This document shows positions 10,702 through 21,930 of a stretch of 64,000 nucleotides of DNA, piece by piece. The notes under the pieces are model-generated. The model was not told where the DNA came from. It was given only the letters and a program-made list of their open reading frames with translations, and did not search any database. The stretch comes from Rhyacophila brunnea (taxonomy: Eukaryota; Arthropoda; Insecta; Trichoptera; Rhyacophilidae): the NCBI GenBank assembly GCA_022495005.1, contig JAGYXB010001324.1, forward strand, positions 992,001 to 1,056,000, given 5' to 3'. Position 1 is the stretch's first letter; the number at the start of each line of letters is the position of its first letter. Made by a program: the position numbers and the translations under genes.

Positions 10702-10939
10702 ATTTTTTTTTTTGACCATGTCCGATCCTAATAGGATCATATGGGCCTCCACAGAGTGGAGGTTTGTATTAACAAATTTTGTTTTTACGACAAATGGATG
10801 TCAGCCACTTGCTCAACCTATCAAGTCCATACTCTGACTCATACACAAATTGAAAAACAATTTGTGTACTTGCCAGACCCAGGATTCGAACCTGGGACCC
10901 TCGACACTATAGACCGGCCCTTAAGCCACGCGGCCATAG
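10702..10939 (-). mobile_element. SINE-D, copy 2
   Basis: In minus orientation it carries the poly(A) tail (poly-T at 10,702-10,713 on plus), the conserved 3' palindrome GATCCTAATAGGATC, the body, the B box (inverse GGATTCGAACCTGG at about 10,880) and the A-box region. The 5' end abuts a family-A arm. Confidence 0.85.
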
Positions 10940-11460
10940 TGCACACCAAACTTTGTCAGTCTCACTTACTTGTTTTCATTGAACTAAGAATACAATTTGC
11001 AGACGGCGTTGGTCAGTTTTTAAAATTCAATCAAACCCTGCCTACAAACCAAACAGTAGGTATGCTACGGGCGATCTGACAAAAATATTACACACTTTTT
11101 TAGTCATACTTATTTTTATTCATTGAATTAAGAATACATATTTATTACAGATGTGTCCGTTAGTTTTTTTAAATTCATTAAGCCCTCCCTTCGCCAAACC
11201 GTAATCGATAAAAAATATTCTTCCATCTATAAAATATCTAAAATTATGTATGGTTTAATGGCATAATTTTAGATATTATATAGATTTTTTTGACTATTGT
11301 CTACTATGGCTTGGATTAGGCAAGGTATAATTGAATTTTATAAACTAACAAACACACATTGTAGTCGTAGTTCAATGAAAACAAATAAGTTTAACTGACA
11401 AAGTTTAATGTGGACTATTTATGTCGGATCTTAACAGCCTACCTCCACCCTTCGCCACTG
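10936..11460. mobile_element. Family-A element, copy 4 (5' end truncated)
   Basis: It starts inside the left arm (ATAGTGCACACCAAAC), passes through the palindrome centre at about 11,240-11,285 and ends with a good terminus, CACCCTTCGCCACTG, at 11,460. The missing outer left arm coincides with the junction to SINE-D copy 2. Confidence 0.75.
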
Positions 11461-11714
11461 TCGTCACGTATACAAATAATGGTAGCGACAAAATAAATTG
11501 CCGATCAACAAGTGTCATTGTGGTCTCCATAGGCTTCTAGAGAACGGGACCCTCTCAAAGAAACAGATACTTGGCGTGCGGATCAGAATGCAGGACACTC
11601 AGTAAACAGGATGAGATAAAGGTAAAATCTTCGATAGGACTTGGGGCCGAAATTATTGTTACGATTGCTTTCATTGACTTGTATCAACAATATTGTGTCG
11701 TTTTCTCTCACCCC
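11461..11714. other. Unclassified DNA
   Basis: No gene recognised; the open frame at 11,571-11,867 runs through a tRNA-like SINE head and is not a protein. Confidence 0.35.
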
Positions 11715-11940
11715 TATATATCTAGTTTTCTAACATACATAATTTTGAAAACACTTCTGAGAAACTATAACACCCCGCAGGAATCGAACCTGCATCTCTC
11801 GGGTTTCGCGGCCATGCACATAGACTACTATGCTAAAGGCGCCATACTTAATTGCGACAAATTTTAACTAATGGCTCTTAATACTCACTGAAGCGCTTTC
11901 CAAATTGAGCTAGTATTAGCGATCGGCTTTTGTATTTTAA
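11715..11940 (-). mobile_element. SINE-L-like element, copy 1
   Basis: On the minus strand there is a B box (inverse AGGAATCGAACCTGC at about 11,778) with an A-box-like segment 40-50 bases away, and the tail side has ACATACATAATTTTGAAAAC, shared in inverse with the SINE at 45,122. A second A-box-like stretch (inverse of CAAATTGAGCTA) near 11,905 hints at a composite head. Confidence 0.5.
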
Positions 11941-12029
11941 ATCAAAGTAGGTATTACTTTAATTACTAACCGACATCACGGATATGAGATAATCATGCTA
12001 TCAAAGATCACGCAGCATATGAAGACTGC

Positions 12030-12190
12030 GCTGGATCGGCTGAATGCATAAAATGCTGGAAGAGATACCAGCAAAGCGGGCTATACACGCATTCTCTGAA
12101 GGTAAGAGAAGACCTGATCGGCCGAAAGTGAGATGGTTCGAACATGCTACGGCTCTGACAATCTATGTCTTTACGCACCCATAAAAGGTG
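12030..12190 (+). pseudogene. RTE-type LINE C-terminal scrap
   Basis: With frame changes it reads KRRPDRPKVRWFEHATALT, the same basic motif (RRPGQPKLRWLDCATGDL) that ends the LINE fragment at 18,477-18,770. It lacks any other domain. Confidence 0.5.
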
Positions 12191-12593
12191 TGTACAACTC
12201 ATTCCTCAACTTCCGAATGCCATTTTCTTTAACAACAGATTCGGCTGCGGTTTCACAAAAGGCCGTACGATAGCGCAGTCATTAAGCAAAATTGCAAACG
12301 GAAACGTAATAATGTGCCAAGGTATGTTACATAAAGTATAATAAAATACAATTGATAGGTGAGACACGACCACCGTTAAGGCGATAAGAGATAATACAAT
12401 TACTGCTTATTTTTTATCAAAGTATATCATGGAAAAAACATAACAGTGCCAACATATTTATGTCTTATCTATTTCGAGTTATAAAAACGGGTTAGCTTAG
12501 TGGGGCATATTTAGTGATATAGAAGTATACAATAAATTGTACATGTGGGTTTTTATACATACAATTATCCGGCTTCTATTTACCAGTGGCGAA
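12191..12593. other. Unclassified AT-rich DNA
   Basis: Nothing recognisable beyond short A/T runs. Confidence 0.35.
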
Positions 12594-12725
12594 GGGTGAC
12601 TTTTGGAAAGAGGTAGGCTGTGGAAATCTGATAAAAAGAAGACACTTGTCAGGTATACTTACGAGAAATAAGAAGATACTACTAATGACAACGACATACT
12701 AATTTAATGAAACTTCAAAAACTCA
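12594..12725 (+). mobile_element. Variant family-A left end
   Basis: It opens with the family terminus CAGTGGCGAAGGGTGACTTT, then has a variant block (AAGACACTTGTCAGGTATAC, ACGAGAAATAAGAAGATA) that recurs at 59,238-59,335. No right end found; probably truncated. Confidence 0.6.
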
Positions 12726-13204
12726 CTGACGACATAAAAATTAAGCGATCAGTTTAAATTAAATATGTATTTTTTCAAAACATTTATACACATCAAAAAT
12801 CATTAGATAAAAGTTCTTTTTATTTTTAAAAACAGTCTATATTTATTAATATTCGATTAAACACCATAGAAATTATTTTTTTAAATTATCTAATTAATAA
12901 TTATTTAGTTTTAGGCTCTGCGATCGGAGCTTACCTTAGCTCATACAATTCCATAGACTGGGCGGGGCTACGTGACGTAAAGTCCATATGAAAAAAATTG
13001 AGAATTATATGAAACATAATCCGATCTTTATTACGTCAAGACAGATGGCGCTGTGGTATTTTTTTTTAAAACCTTTGCAGATTGTTTTGTAATTATCTGT
13101 GTAATACATTCCTACACCTCTCGTTGGCAAAATAAATTATTTTATAGAATATATAATCAAGTGATTATATAAATAAGTCAATATGTAATTAAAAAATATT
13201 TTTC
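12726..13204. other. Unclassified AT-rich DNA
   Basis: No gene or element boundary recognised between the family-A fragment and the TTAA foldback. Confidence 0.35.
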
Positions 13205-13208
13205 TTAA

Positions 13209-14601
13209 CGGCCCACGTGCTCGTCGTAGGTCGAAATTGAGTTTTTATTGTATTTTCAAACCATGATCCTGGACACTCCTTAAACGTTGTAGATAATCTA
13301 TTTATAATTTTGAAGCCTTATTATCCTTTATAGTTATTTTAAACATTTGATGACTGCATAAAGTATTTTTGTTACATAAAATAGTATTCTTTTAAACCTC
13401 TCGCTCTAATGTTTCAGAATATAGTCATATTTCGGTACATAACTGTGCAGTGGTGTTAAGATTTTTACATTTATTAATTTTTAAACGCATTTATGAAACC
13501 ATTAGTATAATTTATTACAAGATAATTTTTGTAAAATATTCACGATAAAAAATTATATTGATAATCTCTGTGATCGCAAATTTGACAAGAATTAGGCATT
13601 TTATTGTTCAAAAAATCGGCAAGATTAACACATTTGAAGATGATTCTAAAGATACTTATTATAAGCTATGTCTTTTACCATTCAATTGTGATAAACATCT
13701 TATGAATAATGATTGCTTTATAATAGTTATTGACCTAAGAATAAGGTAGTGTTTTTTTGAAATACGCCATTTCTTTTGTCATTCCCTAGTGGTTAAGCTA
13801 CAACATACGGCCGTAGCCATAAATTGACAAACTATAATTAAAGTAGGGAGTAAAATTATGTTAACGCGCGTGTTTGAACATGTATCTAACCGAATTTTTT
13901 TTTATTTTTTTTTAAGCGGTACATGTTCAAACACGCGAGTTAATATCATTTTACTCCCTACTTTAATTATAGTTTGTCAATTTATGGCTATGGCCGTATG
14001 TTGTAGCTTAACCACTGGGGAATGACAAAAGAAATGGCGTATTTCAAAAAAACACTACCTTATTCTTAGGTCAATAATTATTATAAAGCAATCATTATTA
14101 ATAAGATGTTTATCACAATTGAATGGTCAAAAACATAGCTTATAATAAATATCTTTAGAATCATCTTCAAATGTGTTAATCTTGCCGATTTTTTGAATAA
14201 TAAAATGCCTAATTCTTGTCAAATTTGGGATCACAGAGATTATCAATATAATTTTTATCGTGAATATTTTACAAAAATTATCTCGTAATAAATTATACTA
14301 CTTAATGATTTTATAAATGCGTTTAAAAATTAATAAATGTAAAAAATCTTAACACCACTGCACAGTTATGTACCGAAATATGACTATATTCTAAAACATT
14401 AAAGCGAGAGGTTTAAAAGAATACTATTTTATGTAACAAAAATACTTTATGCAGTCATCAAATGTTTAAAATAACTATAAAGGATAATATTGCTTTAATA
14501 TTATATAAACAGATTATCTACAACGTTTAAGGAGTGTCCAGGATCATGGTTTGAAAATACAATAAAAACTCAATTTTGACATTCGACGAGCATGTCCCCC
14601 C
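13209..14601. mobile_element. TTAA-flanked giant palindromic element (family C), copy 1
   Basis: The element is an almost complete inverted repeat: each arm is about 680 bp and the centre lies in an A/T run near 13,900-13,915. For example AACCATGATCCTGGACACTC at left is answered in inverse at about 14,535-14,555. TTAA is present on both sides (13,205-13,208 and 14,602-14,605). The right terminus, read inwards, is GGGGGGACATGCTCGTCGAA; the left is mutated (CGGCCCACGTGCTCGTCG). No transposase is encoded; open frames inside are arm fragments. TTAA target choice fits piggyBac-like or Kolobok-like transposition (inference). Confidence 0.85.
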
Positions 14602-14639
14602 TTAAGAAGGTAGGCTTCAAATAATCGCCTAGTATGGAA

Positions 14640-14985
14640 TCGTCACCACTGCTATTTACACTATATTAACAAGAATTTGATTGGGCGGAAAAGACAAATG
14701 GATAATTTGTACCGGATCAGGCGGCTAAGGTCAAAGTGGGACACTTATAACAGGGACGCATTCTACTTTTAAATCTTTACTAAGAGACGACATCCAGAGG
14801 TGTAAAGATTGATGGTAGAAGGATAAATATAATCTTCGTTATGCCGACGACACTGTGCTACTCGCGGATAATGACAACAAACATCAAGCTTTAGCGCTCA
14901 AAAATACTACAAACTCTTCATTTTCGAGTCGAGACATTCTTTAGTTGAACATGTCTTTGTTGTAAAAAAAATTGAGACAAAACCG
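14640..14985 (+). pseudogene. RTE-type RT scrap with a YADDTVLLAD motif
   Basis: About 14,795-14,900 reads, after one frameshift, as GVKIDGRRIN then RYADDTVLLADN, the RT active-site motif of a LINE family different from RTE-1 (which has YADDAVLF). Only the palm-domain region around the motif is left. Confidence 0.6.
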
Positions 14986-15213
14986 TTTTTTTTTCCGACC
15001 ATGTCCGATCCTAATAAGATCATATGGGCCTCCACAGGGTGTAGGTTTGTATTAAAATATTTTGTTTTTACGAGAAATGGATGTCAGCCACTTGCTCAAC
15101 CTATTAGGTCCATACTCTGACTCATGCACAAATTGAAAAACAATATGTGTACTTGCCAAACCCAGGATTCGAACCTGGGACGCATGACTCTATGGGCCGA
15201 CGCTTAAGCTCAA
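14986..15213 (-). mobile_element. SINE-D, copy 3
   Basis: A good copy in minus orientation with a poly-T start (tail), GACCATGTCCGATCCTAATA, body and B box (inverse GGATTCGAACCTGG). The A-box end degrades near 15,213. The 3' palindrome is mutated at one base. Confidence 0.85.
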
Positions 15214-15379
15214 TAGTTTATAGCACTTAACGCATCTAATGGAGTCTTTAGACTATGACAGATTTCTTGGTTAGTATAAAATGGACGTCACTGAGTCTGC
15301 TGCCCTGAGCATCCTAGTGTTACACATACGTAAATGGATACAACGTGATTATTGGGTGCATCCTATATATAGCGAAATC

Positions 15380-15637
15380 TTATTGTGCCATTGAGGCGAT
15401 CTTCGCCTTATCATTTGCTACCCGGAATAGTTTGGTGAAACTGCATTCATACCGATCACGGAGGTTCTTAAGCCACAATGCGGCGTCAAAATGTTGATGA
15501 TTATCGATGATAAGTTGAGAAATGCCGAATAGTTTTCTGGTCTTGACACTACGCAGAACTTCTCGGTCCTTTATCATTCGATTGAGATCTTCAACATTTA
15601 TCACCCGGTATCGACATCCACACCTCGAAAGCCACAA
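15380..15637 (-). CDS. Unrecognised open frame of 85 codons
   Basis: This frame runs from an ATG at 15,637 to a stop, in DNA somewhat richer in GC than its surroundings. The peptide begins MWLSRCGCRYRV and includes DLNRMIKDREVLRSVKTRKL and RYECSFTKLFRVANDKAKIA. It has no hydrophobic segment and no motif I can name. It could be an exon remnant or a decayed transposon protein; chance is also possible. Confidence 0.25.
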   Translation of the reverse strand: MWLSRCGCRYRVINVEDLNRMIKDREVLRSVKTRKLFGISQLIIDNHQHFDAALWLKNLRDRYECSFTKLFRVANDKAKIASMAQ

Positions 15638-15740
15638 CTCTCCGTGATGTCTATAGGTTTAGCGTCCATACCTCCATACTACATAAAAAAAAATTGAAAG
15701 AACCTAACAACGAACCATATGCAGTCTCATACCTAGGTTA

Positions 15741-15922
15741 AGGCCCCGTCCAGCGTAGGGGCGTTCGGCGGAGCGTTGAGCGACTCGCGCAACTCAAATG
15801 TGTAACCGTTTAAACGTATAACCAAAAAAAGACATTGTCTACAAACATTTTCACACAAGGTTATACGGAGTAGCGCGCGCCCCTCAACACTCCGCCGAAC
15901 CCGCCTACGCTGGACGAGCGCT
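15741..15922. mobile_element. Short GC-rich palindromic MITE
   Basis: The ends form a strong inverted repeat: GTCCAGCGTAG and GTTCGGCGGAGCGTTGAG at left are answered by their inverse at 15,880-15,915. The termini are close to GGCCCCGTCC. No clean target duplication is seen. A related palindrome lies at 56,255-56,345. Confidence 0.65.
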
Positions 15923-16349
15923 ACGGTCTTGATTGCTAAGCGGATGTCTCATTTTGAGAAAGGCACTCCTTGCGATCTCAATTCTAGTTTTTATTTCCAA
16001 AGACTGGTGCCATGTCTAATTGAGTGTTACTAAATATTTAGAAAATGAATACTGTCGATCGTTGATGGAATTTGGATTTAAATTCTAATTGATTTGAGTT
16101 TTATACTATTCCATTATACCTGAACCTTTACATAGGTAATAAGGTTTTTAGATGATTTTACTGTATTAAATTGCTATATAAACAAGAATTAACTGTATTC
16201 ATTGTCAGTGTATATTTGCCATCGGTGAGTGTACATAGTGCCTGAAGAAGGCGAAACCCAGCTTGCAAAAAAAGACTTAAATGGTACAATACTCAAATCA
16301 ATTAGAATCTTAAATATTTGTATTGGCTCATGCGTTCACACGGTTCACT
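15923..16349. other. Unclassified DNA
   Basis: No gene recognised. The phrase CTGAAGAAGGCGAAACCCAG at about 16,240 resembles a motif common near retroelement 3' ends, but nothing else supports an element. Confidence 0.3.
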
Positions 16350-16585
16350 GTTCGCAAACATACATAATTTTAAAAGATCTCATGCATATACCCACTAGAA
16401 AAAAATAAGACACTTGACGGGACATGAACCTGTAACCGATGGATTCACGTCAGTGTGTCTTTCCAATCAAGCTACGGGCATCCTTTACGATGATTTTGAC
16501 TAGTAGTTCTTACACGAAATGCATATCAAGTTGCGTTAATAATGTTGACTATCAGTGTTTGTATATTAAATCACGTTAGATATCA
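16350..16585 (-). mobile_element. SINE-L-like element, copy 2
   Basis: It shares with 11,715-11,940 the tail-side ACATACATAATTTTAAAA, a B-box-like inverse (GGGACATGAACCTGTAACC) and the distal block around TTTGTATATTAAATCACGTT. It is strongly diverged. The TTAA foldback inserted just beyond it. Confidence 0.45.
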
Positions 16586-16593
16586 ATAATTAA

Positions 16594-17977
16594 GGGGGGA
16601 CATGCTCGTCGAAGGTCAAAATTGAGTTTTTATTGTATTTTCAAACCATGATCCTGGACACTCCTTAAACGTTGTAGATAATCTATTTATATAATTTTGA
16701 AGCCTTATTATCCTTTATAGTTATTTTAAACATTTAATGACTGCATAAAGTATTTTTGTTACATAAAAAAGTATTCTTTTAAACCTCTCGCTCTAATGTT
16801 TTAGAATATAGTCATATTTCGGTACATAACTGTGCAGTGGTGTTAAGATTTTTTACATTTATTAATTTCTAAACGCATTTATAAAACCATTAGCATAATT
16901 TATTACGAGATAATTTTTGTAAAATATTCACGATAAAAAATTATATTGATAATCTCTGTGATCCCAAATTTGACAAGAATTAGGCATTTTATTATTCAAA
17001 AAATCGGCAAGATTAACATATTTGAAGATGATTCTAAATATACTTATTATAAGCTATGTCTTTGACCATTCAAGTGTGATAAACATCTTATGAATAATGA
17101 TTGCTTTATAATAATTATTGACCTAAGAATAAGGTAGTGTTTCTTTGAAATACGCCATTTCTTTTGTCATTCCCCAGTGGTTAAGCTACAACCGTAGCCA
17201 TAAATTGACAAACGATAATTAAAGTAGGGAGTAAAATTATGTTAACGCGCGTGTTTTAACATGTACCTAACCGAATTTTTTTAAATTTTTTTTAAACGGT
17301 ACATGTTCAAACACGCGCGTCAATATCATTTTACTCCCTACTTCAATTATAGTTTGTCAATTTATGGCTACGGCCGTATGTTGTAGCTTAACTACTGGGG
17401 AATGACAAAAGAAATGGCGTATTTCAAAAAACACTACCTTATTATTAGGTCAATAATTATTATAAAGCAATCATTATTCGTAAGATGTTTGTCACACTTG
17501 AATGGTCAAAAACATAGCTTATAATAAATATCTTTAGAATCATCTTCAAATGTGTTAATCTTGCCGATTTTTTGAATAATAAAATGCCTAATTTTTGTCA
17601 AATTTGGGATCACAGAGATTATCAATATAATTTTTTATCGTGAATATTTTACAAAAATTATCTCGTAATAAATTATACTAATGGTTTTATAAATGCGTTT
17701 AAAAATTAATAAATGTAAAAAATCTTAACACCACTGCACAGTTATGTACCGAAATATGACTATATTCTAAAACATTAGAGCGAGAGGTTTAAAAGAATAC
17801 TATTTTATGTAACAAAAATACTTTATGCAGTCATCAAATGTTTAAAATAACTATAAAGGATAATAAGGCTTCAAAATTATATAAATAGATTATCTACAAC
17901 GCTTAAGGAGTGTCCAGGATCATGGTTTGAAAATACAATAAAAACTCAATTTTGACCTTCGACGAGCATGTCCCCCC
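16594..17977. mobile_element. TTAA-flanked giant palindromic element (family C), copy 2
   Basis: This is the better copy: perfect TTAA on each side (16,590-16,593 and 17,978-17,981), termini GGGGGGACATGCTCGTCGAA and the exact inverse at 17,960-17,977, total 1384 bp. The two arms match each other over about 680 bp with few mismatches and meet at an A/T loop near 17,278. It is in the same sequence family as copy 1 and lies about 2 kb from it. It is non-coding. If transcribed it would form a hairpin of several hundred base pairs. Confidence 0.9.
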
Positions 17978-17981
17978 TTAA

Positions 17982-18060
17982 TGTTTTCAAATTATGTATG
18001 TTCAATATATAGAATGTTTCATTCTCAAATCTTGTGAATTATTCGTTGAATAAAAGAAAT
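17982..18060 (+). mobile_element. SINE-L 3' tail fragment
   Basis: AAATCTTGTGAATTATTCGT and GAATAAAAGAAAT match the 3' end of the SINE at 45,122-45,350. The head is missing; the fragment abuts the right TTAA of the foldback. Confidence 0.6.
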
Positions 18061-18164
18061 GGTTTATTAATAACAAAACTTGCGTTGCGTTTTGGTGTTG
18101 CTATGCGAAAGACCAATAAATGGAAAAACTCTGATAATTTGTTCAAATTGATTACGCCTTACAT

Positions 18165-18402
18165 TACTTATCTATTATCTATAAAATATCTAAAATCATG
18201 TGATTTAATGGCATAATTGGAGATATTTTATAGATGGATGAATATTTTTGACTATTATCTACTATGGCGTGGTTTACGTAGGATCTAATTGAATTTTAGA
18301 AACTAACTAGCACCGTCCGCAGAAATAGTTCAATGAAAACAAATAATTATGTCTGACAATGTTTAGTGTGCACGATTTATGTCGAATCTACACAGCCAAT
18401 GG
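18165..18402 (+). mobile_element. Family-A right half (truncated)
   Basis: It contains the palindrome centre (TCTATAAAATATCTAAAATC and its inverse) and the right arm to about 18,400, ending ACACAGCCAATGG without a proper terminus. Confidence 0.7.
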
Positions 18403-18476
18403 CTATTAACAGGTATATTTCTATACAGAGATGATCATTATCATTTATGGCACTACGACCGTTGGCGGGTCTTGGC

Positions 18477-18770
18477 CTACTTCAAAAACATCCTCCATCC
18501 TGAACGATCCAGCGCTGACACTCTCCAGTTACTTTGACTGAGCATTCTTAAATCTCCCGTGGCGCAATCCAGCCATCTCAATTTTGGTTGTCCTGGTCGT
18601 CTCTTGCCCTCAGGGGTTGCATACATACCCCACCTTGCTGATATATCCTCTGGCATTCTATGATACATGTGATGCATTTTCGTATGCCACGTGATCTGTT
18701 CGCCCCCGTAAAATGTGTACAGCTCCTCAGTATACCTTGATCTCCAAATAGCACTTACTTTAACGGCCAC
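18477..18770 (-). pseudogene. RTE-type LINE C-terminal fragment
   Basis: The 97-codon minus-strand frame contains MYHRMPEDISARWGMYATPE, GKRRPGQPKLRWLDCATGDL and ALDRSGWRMFLK. This is the arginine-rich, W-containing C-terminal region downstream of the RT domain in RTE-type LINEs. The frame is open but lacks RT and endonuclease. Confidence 0.7.
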
Positions 18771-19390
18771 AAAGATTCTTCTGAAAACTCTCGTCTCAAA
18801 TATATCCTCTAAGCCTGGACTGGAATGAGGCTATAAAGAAAATGTGCCAAAGTATGTGGATAGATTTTCACCATAGGGCATCATTAGAAAAGAGGAAATG
18901 GAGTAGGTAAGTCTATTCTACCATCACCACGGTTGGTGCCCTGGTTTGTAGTCTACTTTGAAGAGGAAAGCTTAAGCTAATACTGATGTCCTCATGGGAA
19001 GAAGCAATTCACAGCTCTGCGATGAATGTGATGTTTTAGAGGACATTGTACATAAAATATAGACAATGCCCTAAATATGAACATCACAGAGTACAGGTGC
19101 GAATTGCGGATATCTATGAGAATGTCAACGAATTGAAAAGTGCTCTGGCGGCGGATAAGACGGAAGAGCTTGGCGAAATTGTAAAGTTCTTTAACAAAAT
19201 AGGAGTGAGGACCTGATCGGCAGTTCCCTTTGTAAAAGAGAAGAGGCGATATGACAGCGAGTCGCAGTCAAAGCCTCGGTAAAATCACAAAAAAAAAGAT
19301 ATCCTCCGTATTTCTCTCATCCTATGCCCAGCATTCGGATCCATCCATCATTAATACTGGGCGCAGAAGATTTTTATATAAGGTTGTTTT
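18771..19390. other. Unclassified DNA, possibly decayed LINE
   Basis: Several stretches (for example around 19,100-19,200) have a more coding-like base composition than usual, but no motif is recognisable and frames are broken. Confidence 0.3.
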
Positions 19391-19570
19391 GGTTTACCTT
19401 CAGAGTGCTCCGTTCTTCAGAAGCCTTTGCAGACCAAAATAGCACCTGTTAGCGAGGGTGATCCGGTGATTTATTTCATTGCTTGTCTTTGTATTTGTGA
19501 CCCTAGATAAACAAATGAATCCACGGTTTCAAAAACATCGCCGCCTTCACAGAGATACATACTACTAAAT
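19391..19570 (-). pseudogene. LINE RT thumb-region scrap
   Basis: On the minus strand, starting at about 19,555, the sequence reads GGDVFETVDSFVYLGSQIQR, a typical LINE segment following the RT active site, then loses frame. A plus-strand relative is at 10,600. Confidence 0.6.
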
Positions 19571-19959
19571 AATTTGCATGATAGAGTTTAAGGAATTCCA
19601 TGTATCGACAATAATTATTTCTGAATGCATAGTCGTATTACCCACTATTTATTTCCATTTTTTGTAAAGGCACAAAACATCCTGCAACCTTCATAAATAG
19701 TAGAAACATTTTTTCGAACATCTGCTTATTTTTATCGAATCTTCAAATGTTTTTTCACTCGACATGACAAACAAAATAAAAAAAAATTGAGAATCATCTG
19801 TTTTTATACCTACCAAGCATTGTTATCATAATATTTAACTACCTACTACTTACGAACAAAGGAAGACATCAGGTTGCCACCTAAGTACAAAATAATTTTA
19901 GTAGTTTCAATCAGTTCTATGCCTTCAGCGAATTATCTCACTCTATGAGGCCGTGATCG

Positions 19960-20470
19960 ACAAGCCGCAAATACAAATTTCGCGAGTTATCTCGCCCGAC
20001 TTGAAACTCAAATTACTAGCGACTTTCGATTGATTTACACAACCTAAAAAAATAAACACAGTGACATCTAATAATTAATTAATAATTATGAAATGCAGAC
20101 ACAAATTATAATTATATTACAGCGATTGTAGTAAGAGATTCGCTTTACCTTCAACATGTGTCTTTACAAATCTACGGCCCGTCAGATACTGCCGTTGTAA
20201 TATCGCGAGGCATAGAAAAGGTTAAAAATGTAGTGAAATTTTGTTATTTGTTAGAAAGTGCAGAAATAACGCTGCCCGATCGATGCATCTTTATCTCTGA
20301 GCGACGCGAAGCACAATGCAATTTTTATGGAAGAAAAAAGAAAGCACACGGCCCCCTCTCGTCCACTTTAACTCGTTGGACACGGAGCATTTAATTACTA
20401 TTTAATTACTGCATTTAAATAACATGCTAATTATATCGAATGGCAAATTAATTAGTGTACGACTGGTGTA
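19960..20470. promoter_or_regulatory. Low-repeat, TAAT-rich candidate regulatory segment 1
   Basis: I found no match to any other part of the window. It retains many CpG dinucleotides and carries clusters of homeodomain-type TAAT cores (AATAATTAATTAATAATTAT at 20,070; TTTAATTAC twice near 20,395; AAATTAATTAG near 20,447). An open frame of 78 codons at 20,158-20,394 has no recognisable domain. Function is inferred from composition only. Confidence 0.25.
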
Positions 20471-20623
20471 CCGTCCGCATGGAAAGGATTAAGAGTACCA
20501 GGGACACCTAGATGACATTACAACCTTGTGATACACAAGTACTAATATTTTCTTTTCTGATTCAATTCAAAAATAGACCTTATTATTGAAACTCAAGTCC
20601 CAAATTCATCAGTAACATTTCTT

Positions 20624-20713
20624 CTTCTTTAACATGTCCGTCCCTCAGTTGGAGCATACGGACACCGGACGACGCCTCCAAGTATCCCTGTCACTAGCCA
20701 GTCTACATGTGTC
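20624..20713 (-). pseudogene. RTE-1 3' end, 5'-truncated
   Basis: On the minus strand it encodes RLASDRDTWRRRPVSVCSN then TGA, matching the last residues of RTE-1 (RLASDRDSWRRRVVSICSS), followed by the same short 3' UTR and an (AAG)n tail. Extreme 5' truncation is normal for LINE insertions. Confidence 0.8.
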
Positions 20714-21079
20714 ACTTCAGATCATGCCGTGACGCACAGCAAAAATGCAGGACATAAACTCGGTAACAAATTTTGACACACGTTTGATTGTATAAATTAT
20801 AAACCAGATCATGTTGGCATTCACAAAACACATGTAATTTAATGTACTGCCTCACACAGCGTTGGTGCAACGCAAGTAAATCAGCTTGATGCGGATTGCG
20901 GAAGTGATTTGCAACACTGCTGGTTTGATTTATGGCAGTTATGTTGCAGTCGAGAAGAATTTGTATGTTTGCAGTCAAAAAAAGCGTGCCAATGAATATT
21001 TTGGGACAAACAATGGGATACATAGTAATAATGAACGATACATCAGCATCGAAATGCTTAACGTCAACATCAAAGAGTC

Positions 21080-21600
21080 ACAAGGGACGATAACAACCTG
21101 AGAGACCATAATTCCGGTGACTGAACACAGTAGAAAAGGACCTACAGACTATAGATTCCAACTGATATTCCACAACAGGGGAGCGTGTCTGGAAACTTAT
21201 ACATATGCATTTCACCGTGAAATGTTGTTTTGGAAATATATGGCTGTATATTATTAAAGACCGTCCAACCTCTTTGGGTCGTATAGTACTTACTGACATA
21301 AAATTCATATCTAAATAAAATACGGTTCTTGTCGGTTTACACTTTACAGGAAGCCGCCAGCAGCAAACAAATTTTGAAAATAACCGATATACTGGATTAT
21401 TTGTTAGGTTAGGTTAGGTTTTCATTATTGAATTCATAAATTTTGCCAAAATCAGCTATGAAAATTAAATTAATGTTCATATTGAATCTAATAAAATTGG
21501 TGAATGTATAGTATACGCTCATCTCTTTCCGATAAGAAAGCTCACGGCAAACTGTGTCACAGTGAAATATTTTACGTACAATTTACACATGTAACCACGG
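21080..21600 (+). repeat. Dispersed repeat H, copy 1
   Basis: It shares with 38,300-38,665 and (inverted) 52,975-53,385 the blocks TGAAATGTTGTTTTGGAAATA, CCTCTTTGGGTCGTATAGTA, AGCAGCAAACAAATTT, TCTCTTTCCGATAAGAAAGC and the end ACGTACAATTTACACATGTA. Three TTAGG units lie in the middle (about 21,407). It is non-coding; superfamily unknown. Confidence 0.75.
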
Positions 21601-21815
21601 AGGAGATGGTGTAGAGCAATTTTCAAGGTGGCACACCGGGCTATAAAGCCATTAATAATAACATATATTTTAAAGAATCAAGTGTAACATATCGTGGGAC
21701 TCAGTTTCGAATCCCATGATTGGCAAATTCACAATAATATGTTGTTTGGATCCAGAGCCTTGACCTAATAAGTTGAGTAAGTGGCAACATCCATTTCTGA
21801 TAAAAAAAAGTCTGT
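21601..21815 (+). mobile_element. Diverged SINE-D, copy 4
   Basis: The B box survives (CAGTTTCGAATCCCATG) as do body elements (CTTGACCTAATAAGTTGAGT, ACATCCATTTCTGATAAAAA), but the box spacing is stretched by an A/T insertion near 21,650-21,690. It follows directly after repeat H. Confidence 0.6.
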
Positions 21816-21930
21816 TATATTTATATTATATTTCTTTATGAAGCGACCAAAATCCACATCGAATTGCAGAGGCCACAAAAAAATTAAAGAATACCAGGAA
21901 GACGAAAAGAGCAATTGAATAAATAGTTTA

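Noticed and set aside
11571..11867. 98-codon open frame
   Set aside because: It runs through a tRNA-like SINE head, so it cannot be a real protein.
13558..13749. 63-codon open frame in the foldback
   Set aside because: It lies in one arm of the palindromic element and is not kept in the opposite arm or in copy 2 as a frame.
21405..21425. GGTTAGGTTAGGTTAGG, the insect telomere unit
   Set aside because: Only three units, and TTAGG-like text is found at the same internal place in other copies of repeat H, so it is part of that repeat and not a telomere.
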